Assembly (NCBI GenBank): GCA_021014325.1
Contig: CM037457.1
Coordinates: 5,004,721 to 5,068,720, forward strand
Source of the DNA: Plazaster borealis
Lineage: Eukaryota; Echinodermata; Asteroidea; Forcipulatida; Labidiasteridae
Reading direction: 5' to 3'
Length of the DNA: 64,000 nt
A program made the translations under genes and the position numbers. The notes beneath the pieces are model-generated. The model was given only the letters and a program-made list of their open reading frames with translations, had not been told where the DNA came from and ran no database searches. This document shows positions 11,280 through 22,738 of this stretch, one piece after another; position 1 is the stretch's first letter; each line of letters opens with the position of its first letter.

Positions 11280-11871
11280 TATGGACTAATAGGTATTTTG
11301 AATAGTGCCTGTAACTGTAATTAGGCCATATCCGAAGTTACGGCTTCTGCAGTGGCTATGGCTAGATCGCTGAAAACGCCTGTTGTTTTGTTTAACATTG
11401 CAGTCAATGGCCCAGTGTCGTAGCCAGAGTCGCTTGTTCCGGACACGACTTTGAAGCCATGACACCCGATGCATGTCGTGACAACATTGCAATTAGCAAA
11501 CAGCGCCCGTCATGGGAACATGTTCACCAACAACCTGGGCAGACATGTTCCCTAAACACCAACAACCTGGGCAGCTTGCTACATTTTAATTCAGACAATC
11601 GCGCCGTGTGTTTAAATGGTAAATTAAATCTCAGCTTCGTGGCGTCAAACAAATGTCAGGTTCGGTGCAAAGTTGCAAAGCCTACTTACCGTAATTAAAA
11701 AAGTAAAGCTCATGAAGCGTTGAAACTTCATGAAGTTGTAGGCCTCGATTAACATTGTTTAAATATGAAAAAATGGTTTTGTACACTGTGTGCTACTTCG
11801 TGGCGTCGGTGACGGATTGTACAACAAATATTTTGACATCTTGCCTGTCTGAAACGATGATAAATTTGACC
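11280..11871. other. Unique, nothing recognised
   Basis: It contains a short direct repeat (CACCAACAACCTGGGCAG) near 11525 and 11557. Open frames on both strands overlap and show no domain. Confidence 0.5.
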
Positions 11872-12261
11872 TTAAAGGGTCTGTATACGTTTGGTAATGA
11901 CTCTGAAAATTAATGGCAATAACAACTTACTTGTAAGGATTACAGCAGCTTTGGATAGTATATTGCATTTTGAGAAACTTTTCGCTTCGAAGTACTGCGG
12001 TTATTGAAAAAGATATCACTTTTTATACTCAAAATTTTGAATCTGAGAAGCGTTAACTGCAGTAACGTTTCTCAGATAGTGTATTCCAATTGCAGATTAT
12101 TCTTCCTGTGTGGGCATAACCGCTCCAGATTTTCGGCAATATCTCAAAAACGCTACCACCTTTTGAAATTAAATTTTCACAGGTTAGTTTTATGGTATGT
12201 ATCTACATAGGATTGAAACAAACAGTGGGTTCCAATTACCAAACGTATACAATCCCTTTAA
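11872..12261 (-). mobile_element. TTAA family A MITE, full length
   Basis: It begins TTAAAGGGTCTGTATACG and ends GTATACAATCCCTTTAA. The central palindrome lies around 12047-12078 and the TTTTCACAGGTTAGTT block near 12175. Its terminal TTAA is shared with the next element, so the two abut without spacer. Confidence 0.9.
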
Positions 12262-12602
12262 AGGCCCTGTACACTATTGGTAAGATCGAAAAACACAATG
12301 TTCACAGATTCACACATAACTTACATGATTTAAAGTAAGTAATGGTAGAAAGGGTTCCTTAAAATATGTCTGCCTAAAATGCTATCGTTTCTGAGAAATG
12401 AGTAAAACAATAGTTTTTATCACGCGCGATAATTTGAAAAAAAACCCAGAAAACACATAAGGTCTCTTTTCACTATTTTCTCGTGACCTCGATGACCAAT
12501 TGAGCTCAAACTTTCACAGGTTTGTTTGTTCATGCATATGTTGAATCACACAAAATGTGGACACTGATTTTGAGCTGTTACCAAAAGTGTACAATACCTT
12601 TA
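12258..12602 (-). mobile_element. TTAA family D MITE, full length
   Basis: It starts TTAAAGGCCCTGTACACTAT and ends AAAAGTGTACAATACCTTTAA. Its own central palindrome is TTATCACGCGCGATAA near 12418-12433. An ACTTTCACAGGTTTGTTTGT arm block lies near 12509, homologous to the one in A and B. A second, more diverged copy lies at 17502-17836. Confidence 0.8.
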
Positions 12603-12840
12603 ACTGTGACTTTCTTTGAAGAACTAGGATTCTGTAAAATGGCTATCGGAAACTGAGTCTGGCGTTCTCTAAATACAAACATTGGAACCTCCATTCCATA
12701 AAGCATTGAGAATATTTCATTAAAACCATTTCGGGAAGCACAGTGTACTGTATCTGTCTCAGCAAAACCACTCATTTGTTCATAACTCTCTCAGAAATTA
12801 AAAATTTACCCCATCCTTCCTTGAGTGTCTTCATTTTAAA

Positions 12841-13386
12841 ATGAATTTGTTTGTATACATTGTGCTTTATATTTTTATTCAATTTCATAGCCTCTATATA
12901 TATATATAGTATTCCTTGTTTAAATTTATTGCCTTTATGTCACCAGTTAAGCTTGGATAGACAGGCCTACGGGTCACAGTGTTTAGGTGTACACTTTTGT
13001 CTACCTGGCCGGCTTAAATTGGTTATGTTGTTCTTGATTCTTGTTTTTCAGATTCGGTTGTTTTTGTCATGATTCTTGTTTATTTATATGTCTTGAGCTG
13101 TTCTTTGTCTGTTTCTTGTTATTTGGCTTGTTGTTGTTTTCTGTTGGTGTTGTTGTTGCTTTCCCGTTGTCTTTCATGGTTGCCCAACCACCCCTCCCTT
13201 TCCCACCCTCTTCCATCCAACTTCGTTTTGTCTTTAGTTTTTGTACCGTCATATTTATTTATTTTAATTATTTTGACTTATTTTGACTATTTTGTTCGGT
13301 TCTGTTTACTTGTACTGTATTTTTTGTGAACTTTGTTGTCTTTGAATCTTGGCCGAATAAATAAATAGTAATAATAATAATAATAG
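12841..13386 (+). mobile_element. LINE 3' UTR and tail candidate
   Basis: This T-rich block with a GGGTCACAGTGTTTAGGTGTA segment ends TGAATCTTGGCCGAATAAAT followed by AATAGTAATAATAATAATAA. A 3' AATAAA-like signal with a short tandem tail is typical of RTE/CR1-group retrotransposons. No reverse transcriptase remains upstream. The 5' limit is a guess. Confidence 0.5.
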
Positions 13387-14231
13387 CCCTATTCCATTGC
13401 ATGTTATATCAATCCAAAGGATCAACTTAGAACATACTCCCAATTTTTTTTGGCCAACATACTCCATGGTTATTCATAATGTAATCTATTGAAATACATG
13501 TATAGCCAAACGCAGAAAAAAAACTAAAGTAATTAGTCTACCAACTTAATTGAATTAAACTATTTACAGACCTGGATATTGGAATCCTCCACAAGGCCAT
13601 GCGTGTCAAACTGTAACAGTTGCAAGCCTTAAAAAAAAATCGAGTTTCAATCAAATACTTGTAGATAGGTTTTGCTCGCATTTATCTTACAAACATGTTG
13701 GATTATTCACCCTCAACTTACAGACTGGTGGAAGTTCTTATATACGACCCTTGCTCGAGAGGATTTTCCCGGCATTAAGAGAAAATTGCCACAAATAATG
13801 ACTTCACACTAGGTTTTTTTTTCAACTGTTAAAATGTGGGATTTAAAGATTTGTGGTGTGTGAGTGATAATCCGCATGGGATTTGTTGTTTATTTTGTAA
13901 TATGTATTTTATATTTAAATTTTGTTTAATTATTTGCTTTCTTTCTTCTTCTTATTACGATTTTTAAACATATTATCTGGTTATTTACTTAGATAATATT
14001 TACTTTTTTTATTGCGTTTAAGCTATACGGCTTCATTTGAACACAGTGAAGTACATACAATAAACCAATCAAAGGACAATTTAAAAAATGTGGATGGAAA
14101 ATAAAAAAACAATTATTTAAATTACAAATTATAATCATTGATTTGTTATTCATTCGTTTTATTTATTTGTAGTTTGTTTATTTAGGTTTTTGTATGTGTG
14201 TTGTTTTTTTGTCGTTTAGCCTTCAAAAAAA
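13387..14231. other. A+T-rich, nothing recognised
   Basis: No repeat or gene is identified. The segment directly precedes a Penelope-like 3' motif and may be a decayed part of that element. Confidence 0.4.
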
Positions 14232-14330
14232 CACGACTCTGCTATAGGGTCGAAACGTCAGGCCATTCATTATTTTGTGCATTTATACCATAGGTCCTTT
14301 TGGTTAGTAAGCAGTTTGCAACAGCTAATT
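14232..14330 (+). mobile_element. Penelope-like 3'-end motif, second type
   Basis: CGACTCTGCTATAGGGTCGAAACGTCAGGCC forms a short stem (CGACTC..GGGTCG) followed by AAACGTC. The same AAACGTC follows the stem in the other motif type at 18757. It is followed by a TAGGTCCTTTTGGTTAGTA block. Family assignment is from memory. Confidence 0.4.
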
Positions 14331-14725
14331 ATATTTTCTTGTTTTTTAATTTGTTGATTGATGTTTTAACAATTCTTGTTTCTTTGTTTATTTGTGTGGT
14401 TATTGTTGTTTGGGATGTTTATCAAGCAACAGAACCGTAGAAAAAAATAGTCGATATGCGGGGAAAAAAATCTATATTTCAACCGTTTCAAGCTTGTGTG
14501 TCACTGCATGTCGGGGCTTAATTGAAATTCTGAAATCGAACACTGCAGTTTCATTTCAAAACGTCGCAGGAGATTGACGAATTCCTTCACATCTGTTCTT
14601 TCTTGTCTTAACGATGGGTGTGATTCCGAAGGGAATATTATTATTTTTATGGCGTTTTTTTTTTCGCACTTGGCAAAAAAGGGTTTCTGAGCCGATCTGT
14701 GTATTTGACATAAAAGGTGGAACTA
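14331..14725. other. Unique, nothing recognised
   Basis: The open frame 14392-14577 has no domain or splice context. Confidence 0.5.
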
Positions 14726-15124
14726 TTAAATGCATCGTATACGTTTGGTAATGACTCCGATAATTAATGGCAATACAAATTTACTTGGTAAGAAGTACAG
14801 CAGCTTTGGATAGTTTACAATGGATTTTGAGCAACTTTTTCACTTCAAAGTACTGCGGTTATAGAAAAATATATCACTTGTTATCCCCTCAAAGATTTGA
14901 ATCTGAGAAGCGTTACGCGTATAACGCTTCTCAGAGTGTGTATTCCAATGCAGATTATTCTTCCTGCGTGGACATAACCGCTCCAGATTTTCGGCAGTAT
15001 CTCAAAAACGCTACAACCTTTTGAAATGAAATTTTCACAGGTCAGTTTTACGGTTTATATCTATATACAACTGCAGGTTTGAAACAATAGGCTCAAATTA
15101 CCAAACGTGTACGATGCCTTCAAG
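14726..15124 (-). mobile_element. TTAA family A MITE with B-like terminal bases
   Basis: The body is family A (GGCAATACAAATTTACTTGG, central GAGAAGCGTTACGCGTAACGC). The outermost bases read GCATCGTATACG and CGTGTACGATGCC, which is the B pattern. The right TTAA has decayed to TTCAA. The palindrome centre is ACGCGT instead of CTGCAG. Confidence 0.85.
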
Positions 15125-15419
15125 GAAAAGCATAACATATGAGTTTTAGTTGTTGAAAAAAATTGTGGTTTTATCTGTCAATTTTGGTCGAGTACACATT
15201 GTTTTGGGCTGTTGGGGGGGGGGGGGTCTGTTCATTTGAGATGCTGGTCCATGAAATATAATTTCTACGTCACAGTAAATACATTACAGTTAATATTATG
15301 GGATTTTATAAATTTCATATTCCGGATTACTCAAGTGGCAGTTGAATTAATGGAAGATTTATTTTGTACAGGAAATAAAGCATTTCATATGTATATTTTT
15401 TTGTAGTAGTAACTTTTAT
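15125..15419. other. Unique with poly-G run
   Basis: A G run at 15214-15226 is the only notable feature. Confidence 0.5.
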
Positions 15420-15770
15420 CATCTGGTTTGCAAAAAAACCAAACACACCATATAAAACCTACTTGTGAAAAATTCATCAGTGATCAAAATTTCATCCAAA
15501 ATGGATGAAACATTGGAAATGGTTAGGCCCTAGAAGAAAAAGAAAATATTTGTCAGGAATTTTGTGCACGTTTTTTTATTGTTGTCTTTTTTATTATGGT
15601 AATCGAAATAAGCAACGGTGATTGGGGTCTTCAAAATGCTATTTTCTTAAATTTGACAGTACTTCAGACTGAGGATTTGTACTGGTATGGACTTTATAGT
15701 CAGAGAAATTTTTGATTGGAATTACTCGATTTTGTTTTTCGGTAATTACCAATCATGCCAAACTAGTTAA
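15420..15770 (-). mobile_element. TTAA family J element, half palindrome
   Basis: It keeps CTTGTGAAAAATTCATC on one side, one half of the core hairpin (TAATCGAAATAAGCAACGGTG), GGGGTCTTCAAAATGC and an outer arm ending GGTAATTACCAATCATGCC with TTAA near 15767. The other half of the hairpin is lost. Confidence 0.6.
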
Positions 15771-16271
15771 TTTCTGATTTCACTTGGAAATGAATGGACT
15801 ATATTAAGACTCAAATCGTATACGGTTGTCATCCCCTGTGGCCCATTCTCTTGCATAAGTAATGCAGCTAGCCACGAATAGCAAGTTGTTAACAAATGTT
15901 GTACTCATGTTTTTTTGTAATCATCCATTACACGCGTCGCGGCAAATGATTTATATGCAGTTTGGCTGTGGTGGTGTTTTTTTCTTGCCTCTGAGTTTTA
16001 CATAGCCTAATCGAAAACGAGAAATTGGCACCAGTGTGTTTTGGGACTCAACACGAAAATGTTTTGCTTCAAGTAAACGGAGGTGTTAGTATAACCCCGG
16101 TGGTGTTTATCTGCATATTTCCACATGTCCTATACTAAATACGTTGCCCAGTATGAATAACTAATTACGAACTGTTTCTCAAAAATATATGTATTCATTT
16201 TATGTTTGAGTGAAATGGCGATAATTTTGATTGTAACCGAGTTGGTCATTCGTGACTTGAGTAAGATATCT
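15771..16271. other. Unique, nothing recognised
   Basis: No repeat or exon is identified. Confidence 0.5.
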
Positions 16272-16520
16272 GGGCCCGTTTTCATGGCTCTGCTTACCGT
16301 GGAACTCTCGCTTACAGTACGGTTTCTCCAACAGGGTTAAAGTGCCAAACTTCTGCGCTAGCTGCGTAAGCAAAGAATTCTTATTAACGTTATGAAGTTC
16401 GCACGCGCAAAATTTCCTTGCTGACCTCTGAGATACGCTTACCTGAATAATTGATTTTCCTGCCACCGTAAAGCATCAATTGTCGCTTAGCACGGTAAGC
16501 AGAGCCATGAAATTTTGCCC
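16272..16520. mobile_element. G-family inverted-repeat element
   Basis: The ends GGGCCCGTTTTCATGGCTCT and AGAGCCATGAAATTTTGCCC are inverted repeats, continuing inward as GCTTACCGTG and CACGGTAAGC. The outer layout (GGGCCC, TTTCAT, GCTTA) recalls the F family. A partial relative lies at 53258. Confidence 0.7.
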
Positions 16521-17501
16521 TTGGTTCGAATAACTTAAAGCTTGCAAGTGGACAAATGCTTAGCATAGACGAGTTCGTACAGTTTCTACTATCACTGTAA
16601 CTGATAATTAGAAAGTACTGTTTCAACAAATTGGTTAGCACTATAGCAACGTACAAGCAATGTAAAAATTGTTATTTGTGTTTTCGCTAACTAAAGTTTT
16701 ATGTACAGTGTCAGCGTATAATAGCAAAAATTATTATATTTTGTTTCACAAAATATTTGTGTCATAACTTGCAAATGGAAAAGCAAACATTGAGAAGCGA
16801 AGCAGTCATAGTCAAATCCAAATGCGTCTGTTTGATTGAAGTTTGACGTGCACAGTTTGTACGATGGGCGAACTGTGGAACGCTATTGTGCAGAACACAA
16901 GCCGGTTTGCGTCTCACATACCCAATACCTTAGCTTCAACTGCATCCTCTATTTCATAAATTGTGGACCAAACACCCTTGGATGAGACCTGAGGCTTGGG
17001 ATGTACAAATTGTCTCTAAGTAAATATTGCATCCATGAGTCACACCTGCCCATCACTTTGTTAAGCTCCATCACGGTAAGCGTGAAGGTGTGTGAATCCA
17101 TCGAACGATGGCATTGGAAACTTGAAGAAAGAACAAAAGTGTTTCCGTGGTGTAAAAGTGGCTTTTCCGCTCGACGACAAAATGTCTCGCTACTGGGTGG
17201 TGAAGACTTTCAACGTGTACCATTTTGGAAACTGTCGTCAATCGATAGGATATATATATATATGCACCACAAACTATTGACATAAAAAAGTAGGTTTTCC
17301 CGCGCGTGTGTTACGAGAGCGTGCTTGACCTCCGGTTATATCAACGTAGCTGTGAAACCAATCGATGGGATGCTTCTATGAATTCAAAAAAACATTGGTA
17401 TGGGAGGGGGTGGTTACTCCCGCCCCCTCACTCCTCCACCCCCTTAGAAACGAAGAAGTGAAACGCGTATAGTTTTTTGTTCTACCCGTTTGTCTTTGTA
17501 G
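16521..17501. other. Mostly unique, (TA)n near 17248
   Basis: Overlapping open frames on both strands at 17001-17285 have no recognisable domain. A short ATATATATATATAT run lies at 17249-17262. Confidence 0.5.
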
Positions 17502-17836
17502 TTAAAGCAAATGTACAACATTGGTAATTGTCGAAGACCACACTTGATGTGACCCAACATACTTGATAACAAACCTGTGAAAGTTAAGGCTAAATCGGTC
17601 TTCGGAGTCATGAGAAAACAGTGGGGAAAAAAACTATATGTTTTCAAACATCGGATTTTATCACCAGTGATAAAGACTAATGATTTTACTCATTTCCTCA
17701 AAAACTAAAGCATTTCAAGCAAAACTATACTTCAAGGGAAGCTTTCCATCATGACTATCTTTATACCATGTAAATTATGTGCAAATCTGTGAACATTTAT
17801 ATGTTCAACCTTACCAATGTTGTACACACCCTTTAA
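17502..17836 (+). mobile_element. TTAA family D MITE, diverged
   Basis: TTAAAGCAAATGTACAACATTGG at the left and AATGTTGTACACACCCTTTAA at the right. The central palindrome is TTTATCACCAGTGATAAAG near 17656-17674. The arm block ACAAACCTGTGAAAGTT lies near 17569, the reverse complement of the one in the first D copy. Confidence 0.75.
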
Positions 17837-18024
17837 GATTGCCCGAAGTGTTGTACACAATATTCCTTGTGGAGCATACCTATCTTCAGAATTCCCTTGT
17901 GCAGACTTTTTGTTCCTATATGTTTTCAGTCTTCATATACCAGATATAGGGAAACACACCAACACAAACAAAGGTGACGAGCACTGTTGTGTCATGCACT
18001 CTACAAAACTCCCGCTCCGAATAG

Positions 18025-18201
18025 ACCTTTATCATGGTGCGGCCATCTTGATTTTCTCCCATTCAAATCAATGTATCCAAAACCGAGGCTGGAAGGAGAA
18101 ATAGTCTGGTTCCTTTTTTATACAATGATATCAACATTCATTACTGCTATTGGATACAAGGAGAATGACCAAGATGGTGGCAGCATGATAATGGTCTATT
18201 G
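18025..18201. mobile_element. R-family MITE, intact
   Basis: The terminal inverted repeat is about 30 bp: AATAGACCTTTATCATGGTG at the left, CAGCATGATAATGGTCTATT at the right, with inner GGCCATCTTG / CAAGATGG. Between are TCTCCCATTCAAATCAATG and CCGAGGCTGGAAGGAG, words that recur in the decayed copies at 25771, 52866, 55905 and 63862. Confidence 0.8.
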
Positions 18202-18418
18202 ACCAGGATCCTTGGTCCCCGGGTGCCTGACCCAGAAATTGGTCAGGCTGACCCAGAAACTAGTTTTAAAAAAAATTTGAATTTAGCTCGGATTCTGCGT
18301 CAGTTTGATCCATTTGTGTGTCATTTTGAAATGACACTGACCCATAAATTGGTAAGTCCCCCCCCTTGGACCAGACACCGGGTCAATTTTGACTAGGGAG
18401 TTTTTAAGAGTGCATTAG
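18202..18418. mobile_element. E-family palindromic MITE
   Basis: It abuts the R element. It carries GCCTGACCCAGAAATTGGTC, AGCTCGGATTCTGCGTCAG, and ends GGGTCAATTTTGACTAGG then TTTTTAAGAGTGCA, the E terminus. Confidence 0.75.
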
Positions 18419-18756
18419 AGCTTATTAGGCCGATGCATATACTACCAAAGTTCTTCCTAAAAAAAGTAATTTTCAAACTCCATCAGTCTTGCATCCCGTC
18501 TATTTAGGTTAGAGATGACACTTTTCAAGAATCCTTGATGTCAATGACAACATGACAAAACAAACCACTCATTATATTCTCAACAGTATATCATTTATGT
18601 AAAATAAATGATGCCTAATAAATGTTTTTTTTTAACGAGTGTTAAATGTACTGGTATAAGCGTAACATCCATTGGTATAAACAACCCATTGTTTGTACAT
18701 ACACGCATCAATTACGCTGGGGGACATTTGTCCATTTTACTAATTCCAACATAAAT
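18419..18756. other. A+T-rich, nothing recognised
   Basis: This sequence lies directly 5' of a Penelope-like 3' motif. No coding remnant is visible. Confidence 0.45.
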
Positions 18757-18872
18757 TACAGAAGACGAGCTGAGTATACTGTTCGAAACGTCGAGACCCC
18801 ACTGGCTCTTTTCAGAGCCAACACTCCCACAAAAGAGTTTTTACACATGGTTGTACCCGCAAGTTTACTACT
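18757..18872 (+). mobile_element. Penelope-like 3' end with two hairpins
   Basis: GAAGACGAGCTGAGTATACTG is followed by TTCGAAACGTCGAGACC, then a perfect hairpin (GGCTCT, TTTC, AGAGCC), CAAAAGAGTTTTTACACATGG and GTACCCGCAAG. The same order of blocks occurs at 47745-47893 on the opposite strand. The GAAAC core with flanking stems recalls the hammerhead motif reported in Penelope-like elements, but the CTGANGA half is imperfect here. Confidence 0.55.
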
Positions 18873-19204
18873 TATTTTTAGTTACTTCTTACAAATTACA
18901 TCAAAGTTAAGTACAGTCTATAATGATAGACTGTAACGTTCTATAAATGAATGTCGGCCTAATTAAATGTGTGACTTTCTCAAGGCTTATAGCATCTAGC
19001 CCCAAGTGTTTTCATCATTCGAAAGCTCTTTTCCAGAAGAAAAAAATACATAGGCCTAAATAGAATTATCTCAGTTTAACAAAAAATTGTCAATTTTACT
19101 TTTATTTTTGAAACAGGTTGAAGACAGGTCTATGCAAAAAAACAAAAAAAAGGAAGCCTAGAAACCCAGAGGAAATGCTCACGGGTAAGTTTGTTTGTTT
19201 GTTT
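18873..19204. other. A+T-rich, nothing recognised
   Basis: A runs and a GTTTGTTTGTTTGTTT run lie at the right end. No gene. Confidence 0.5.
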
Positions 19205-19481
19205 TTTTAAATCGCGGGTCAGAATTGGCCCTGACCCGGTTCCCGTGGGGCCTGACCCATTTCTGGGTCAGTAGGACCTGGAATATGTGACAAAAAGACA
19301 CAGAAATGGCTCAAACTGACGCAGATTTTTTTTTTTTTTTTTGTGTGTGTGTGTTTTTTTGTTTTTTTTGTTTTTTTTGTTGTTGTTGTTTTTTTTTGGG
19401 GGGGGGGTGAACATTTCAGGGTCACCCTTACCAGGTATCTGTGATTCGGGTCAACTCTGACCCGGGTTTTTTTGAGAGTGC
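19205..19481. mobile_element. E-family MITE with T/GT-rich block in the middle
   Basis: The outer arms are good: GGGTCAGAATTGGCCCTGACC left; GGTCAACTCTGACCCGGG and TTTTTTTGAGAGTGCA right. Between 19326 and 19407 the expected sequence is replaced by T runs, (GT)n and a G run, which suggests slippage expansion. Confidence 0.7.
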
Positions 19482-19587
19482 AGTTGTTATATTATCACCA
19501 GTCCTTGTATTCAATGCTGTAATTATATCAAATTCTCCTAGATTATTTTAGATGACTGTGTGCCAATGATTACAGAACCATTCGATC

Positions 19588-19673
19588 GCATTAACAGAAG
19601 GTCGTAATTATAGATTGTAAAGAATCCATGACCAAATTAAATAACGTAGTCTCCTCCTCTGCCCTAAAGTCAC
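19588..19673 (+). repeat. Dispersed duplicate, copy 1
   Basis: TTAACAGAAGGTCGTAATTA through AAATTAAATAACGTAGTCTCC is repeated with substitutions at 20119-20202. The copies are about 530 bp apart in the same orientation. Confidence 0.8.
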
Positions 19674-20118
19674 CCCCTGAAGGCAGGAGGTTCTAGCTTA
19701 CATATATCTGAAGGATACTTACAGACTATCGTATAATGAGTATGTAATCAGAGTGGAATTGAGGCTACTGTTACTGAAAACCTGAGGTCAATTAAAAACA
19801 GAAGAAAGAAGAAAAAAAAACAGCGATAAAAGTGAAAATGCTTATATATATATATAACAGGCATTAAGGCGTACCGTGTTACAGACTTGCCGGGTCTGGA
19901 CGATGCAGTATCTTCAGCAGCAGTGGTTGGAAATTATATCAAACAAATTAGTACCCGAGGTATTTTCCGGTATATGTTACATTTGTAAATAGAGAACTTA
20001 ATGATACAGCGCATGCGACCCGCGCTATGGAATCGAGCTTGTCCTAGGTGTGGTTTAGAAACATTAGAACTATAGGGAAAAAAACAGTGTAAACAAACCC
20101 CAAAACAACAACAATTAC

Positions 20119-20202
20119 CCTTAACAGAAGGTCGTAACTATAGATTTTAGAGAATCCAAACCAAATTAAATACTAGAGTCTCTTCCTGTCCTATAAGTCA
20201 CT
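20119..20202 (+). repeat. Dispersed duplicate, copy 2
   Basis: Matches 19588-19673 (TTAACAGAAGGTCGTAACTA ...). A segment of unrelated sequence lies between the copies. Confidence 0.8.
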
Positions 20203-20206
20203 ATAT

Positions 20207-20355
20207 TTAAGGATACAAATATTGCATTGTTCGTTCAGGTCATTGCAATTTGAGTTTCCTGTACTTAAATCATGTTAATATTTAAGGATATAAATTGTGC
20301 ATTGTTCGTTCAGGTCATTGTAAGTTGAGGCACTGTACTTAAATCATGTTAATGG
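20207..20355 (+). repeat. Two-copy tandem repeat, about 75 bp
   Basis: ATTTAAGGATACAAATATTG ... CTTAAATCATGTTAAT is followed directly by a second copy with few differences, including GTTCGTTCAGGTCATTG in both. Confidence 0.85.
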
Positions 20356-21232
20356 CTTGGTGTATTCGTGTGCAAATAGTTAAATGGCAACTTTTGCCCC
20401 TTTTTTCCTTTTGAACATTTACCAGTTTTTCCAACATGCCTGAACTGTCGAACCTTCATTAGTACCAAATTTAATGTTGATCAAAATACTTATTGAAAGC
20501 TGGTAATTTCCTCGTTCTACTTCTTGTCGATAGTCCACGGTTCGTCAACATCGAGAAACATTACTGTGGTGGATATAATTTACTGGCAAAGAAGCGTACA
20601 AACATATAGTTCAGTGGAAGATAATTGTAGTATACCTAACACCATGTGGATTTTTGTTTGAAACAAACAAAATGGAAAACAGATTTTCGGTTGACTGGGT
20701 GAGCCAGTCGTGAATAACGCCTTCAAACCGATTTTAATAATTATTTGTCAAAATGATAGGAAAACAAATGTGTAATTCAACTTAATAATGTTTGATTTGT
20801 TTCTTAATTTTGACAAGTGAAAATAATTCTTTGCAAAAGTGTGAAAAACAAAGTTATAGTAACTTTGCTGAAAGGTTTACTTGATTTTTGTTGTAAATAA
20901 TAAAGCCTAATGTTTGAGAATCATGCGGTCCTTTGTGGGAGGGGGGAAATACACAGCTCTGGGGGACTGAAAGATATACTGCCCTCTATTGATTAAAAGT
21001 ATAAATGTTAAAATATTTACTTTCTATTGTCGACCGATTAGTATCTGTAATGTGCAAAGAAACTTTGCAGCGATCTTGTCACCGATATTCTTGATCATCC
21101 TTAGTGTAAATGTGAAATGAAACCACTGTAATAAATATTCCAATGCAGCTTTAGTTACAAAACAAGGAGACGAGTAAATAAGTCTGTTCATGAATTCTGG
21201 CTATTTTGGCAAGACCGGCCAGATGATTTCGA
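20356..21232. other. Unique, nothing recognised
   Basis: No repeat, exon or RNA gene is identified. Confidence 0.5.
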
Positions 21233-21487
21233 TTATTCCCGAGCATCACAGAAGAAAAATATCGGATGACGACTCTCTGCAGTATTTACGTAGCGATACA
21301 CCCGACTAAATTGCACCAAGTCATAGACAGCATCTCGTGACCGTGCCCAAGCCGCGATTAACCCCCGGACACAGCCCGACAGTTCACGGTCACCTAACAC
21401 CTCGTCAACCTTCGAGGTGTGGGGCGGAATATCATTTCCATATGAATTATTTTCCTTGTCTTCCAGAGTCGATACTTTTGACAGCAT
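21233..21487 (-). CDS. Candidate small ORF or first exon, hypothetical
   Basis: An 84-codon frame on the minus strand starts MLSKVSTLEDKENNSYGND and ends RHPIFFFCDARE. It matches no family I recognise. It has no signal peptide, transmembrane span or known motif; the middle (DEVLGDRELSGCVRGLIAAW) could form helices. In favour: codon use is mixed rather than A+T-dominated, the segment is not a repeat, and a TATAAGA-like word lies upstream on the same strand (21724-21730). Against: length is within chance for 64 kb, and no splice partner is seen. If real, it may be an incomplete first exon. Confidence 0.25.
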   Translation of the reverse strand: MLSKVSTLEDKENNSYGNDIPPHTSKVDEVLGDRELSGCVRGLIAAWARSRDAVYDLVQFSRVYRYVNTAESRHPIFFFCDARE

Positions 21488-21723
21488 TCAGGCGTGATTC
21501 TACTCGCTGCTTCTCTGTCAACACTTTAAAAATGAACACACAAACACGCACATAAGAAAAGAAAGGCTCGCTCAAAAAAAAAGTGACACGTACGGATTTC
21601 GCATCAGTTTTTTTGCGATGGCCTTCCGGCAAAACAGAGGTCACCCGAAGAGAGAAATTGACACCTTGTCAGTTCGGCGTGAGTCAACTCTGTACGTTTC
21701 TTCATCGTCACATCACAAGCGAG

Positions 21724-21730
21724 TCTTATA
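21724..21730 (-). promoter_or_regulatory. Possible TATA box (TATAAGA)
   Basis: On the minus strand, TATAAGA lies about 240 bp before the ATG at 21487. This is only suggestive, as the surroundings are A+T-rich. Confidence 0.15.
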
Positions 21731-21960
21731 ATGTATTATGCTTTTTATGAATTATCTACGTATAGATTGAAAGAGCCCGTCGCCCTCAGCCGTAGAGGCA
21801 TTTATTACGGCCCCGTGCAAATTGCATCTGCGAGGACCAGCCGTAGTTTACTCAAACTGTTCGGATGCGATCGAATTTGATTGAAACCACGGCCGAGCCA
21901 AATTGTAAACAGTATACGCTGCTAGTGTTGAAATGCATTAACTTTAGTGGATTGAAGTTT

Positions 21961-22738
21961 AGAAATAGTAGTTATGGTGAAGATGAAATAGTAGTTATGG
22001 TGAAGATGATATAGTACTTATGGTGAACATGAAATAGTAGTTATGGTGAAGATGAAATAGTAGTTATGGTGAAGATGAAATAGTACTTATGGTGAACATG
22101 AAATAGTAGTTATGGTAAAGATGAAGTTATAATGGTGAAGATGAAATACTAGTTATGGTAAAGATGAAATAGTAGTTATGATGAAGATGAATCATAGTTA
22201 TGGTGAAGATGAAATACTAGTTACGGTGAACATGAAATAGTAGTTATGGTGAAGATGAAATAGTGGTAATGGTGAAGATGAAATAGTAGTTATGGTGAAG
22301 ATGAAATGGTAGTTATGGTGAAGATGAAGTTATGAAGAAGATGAAATAGTAGTAATGGTGAAGATGAAATAGTAGTTATGGTGAAGATGAAGTTATGAAG
22401 AAGATGAAATTGTGGTTATGGTAAAGATGAAATAGTAGTTATGGTGAAGATGAAGTTATGAAGAAGATGAAATTGTGGGTATGGTGAAGATGAAATAGTA
22501 TGGTGAAGATGAAACAGTTGTTTTACGGTGAAGACGAAATAAATTAGTAGTTATGGTAAAGATGAAATAGTAGTTATGGTGAAGATGAAATAGTAGTTAT
22601 GGTGAATATGAAATAGTAGTTATGATGAAGATGAAATAGTATGATGAAGATGAAACAGTTGTTATGGTGCAGACGAAATAAATTAGTAGTTATGGTGAAG
22701 ATGAAACAGTAGTTATGATGAAGATGAAATAGTAGTTT
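21961..22738 (+). repeat. 23-bp minisatellite (about 33 units)
   Basis: The unit is about AGTAGTTATGGTGAAGATGAAAT. Variants include GTACTTATGGTGAACATG, shortened units AGTTATGAAGAAGATGAAAT, and a GAAACAGTTGTTNTGGTG variant seen twice with AAATAAATTAGTAG after it. Shortened units recur in step with full units, so it has some higher-order structure. Confidence 0.95.
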
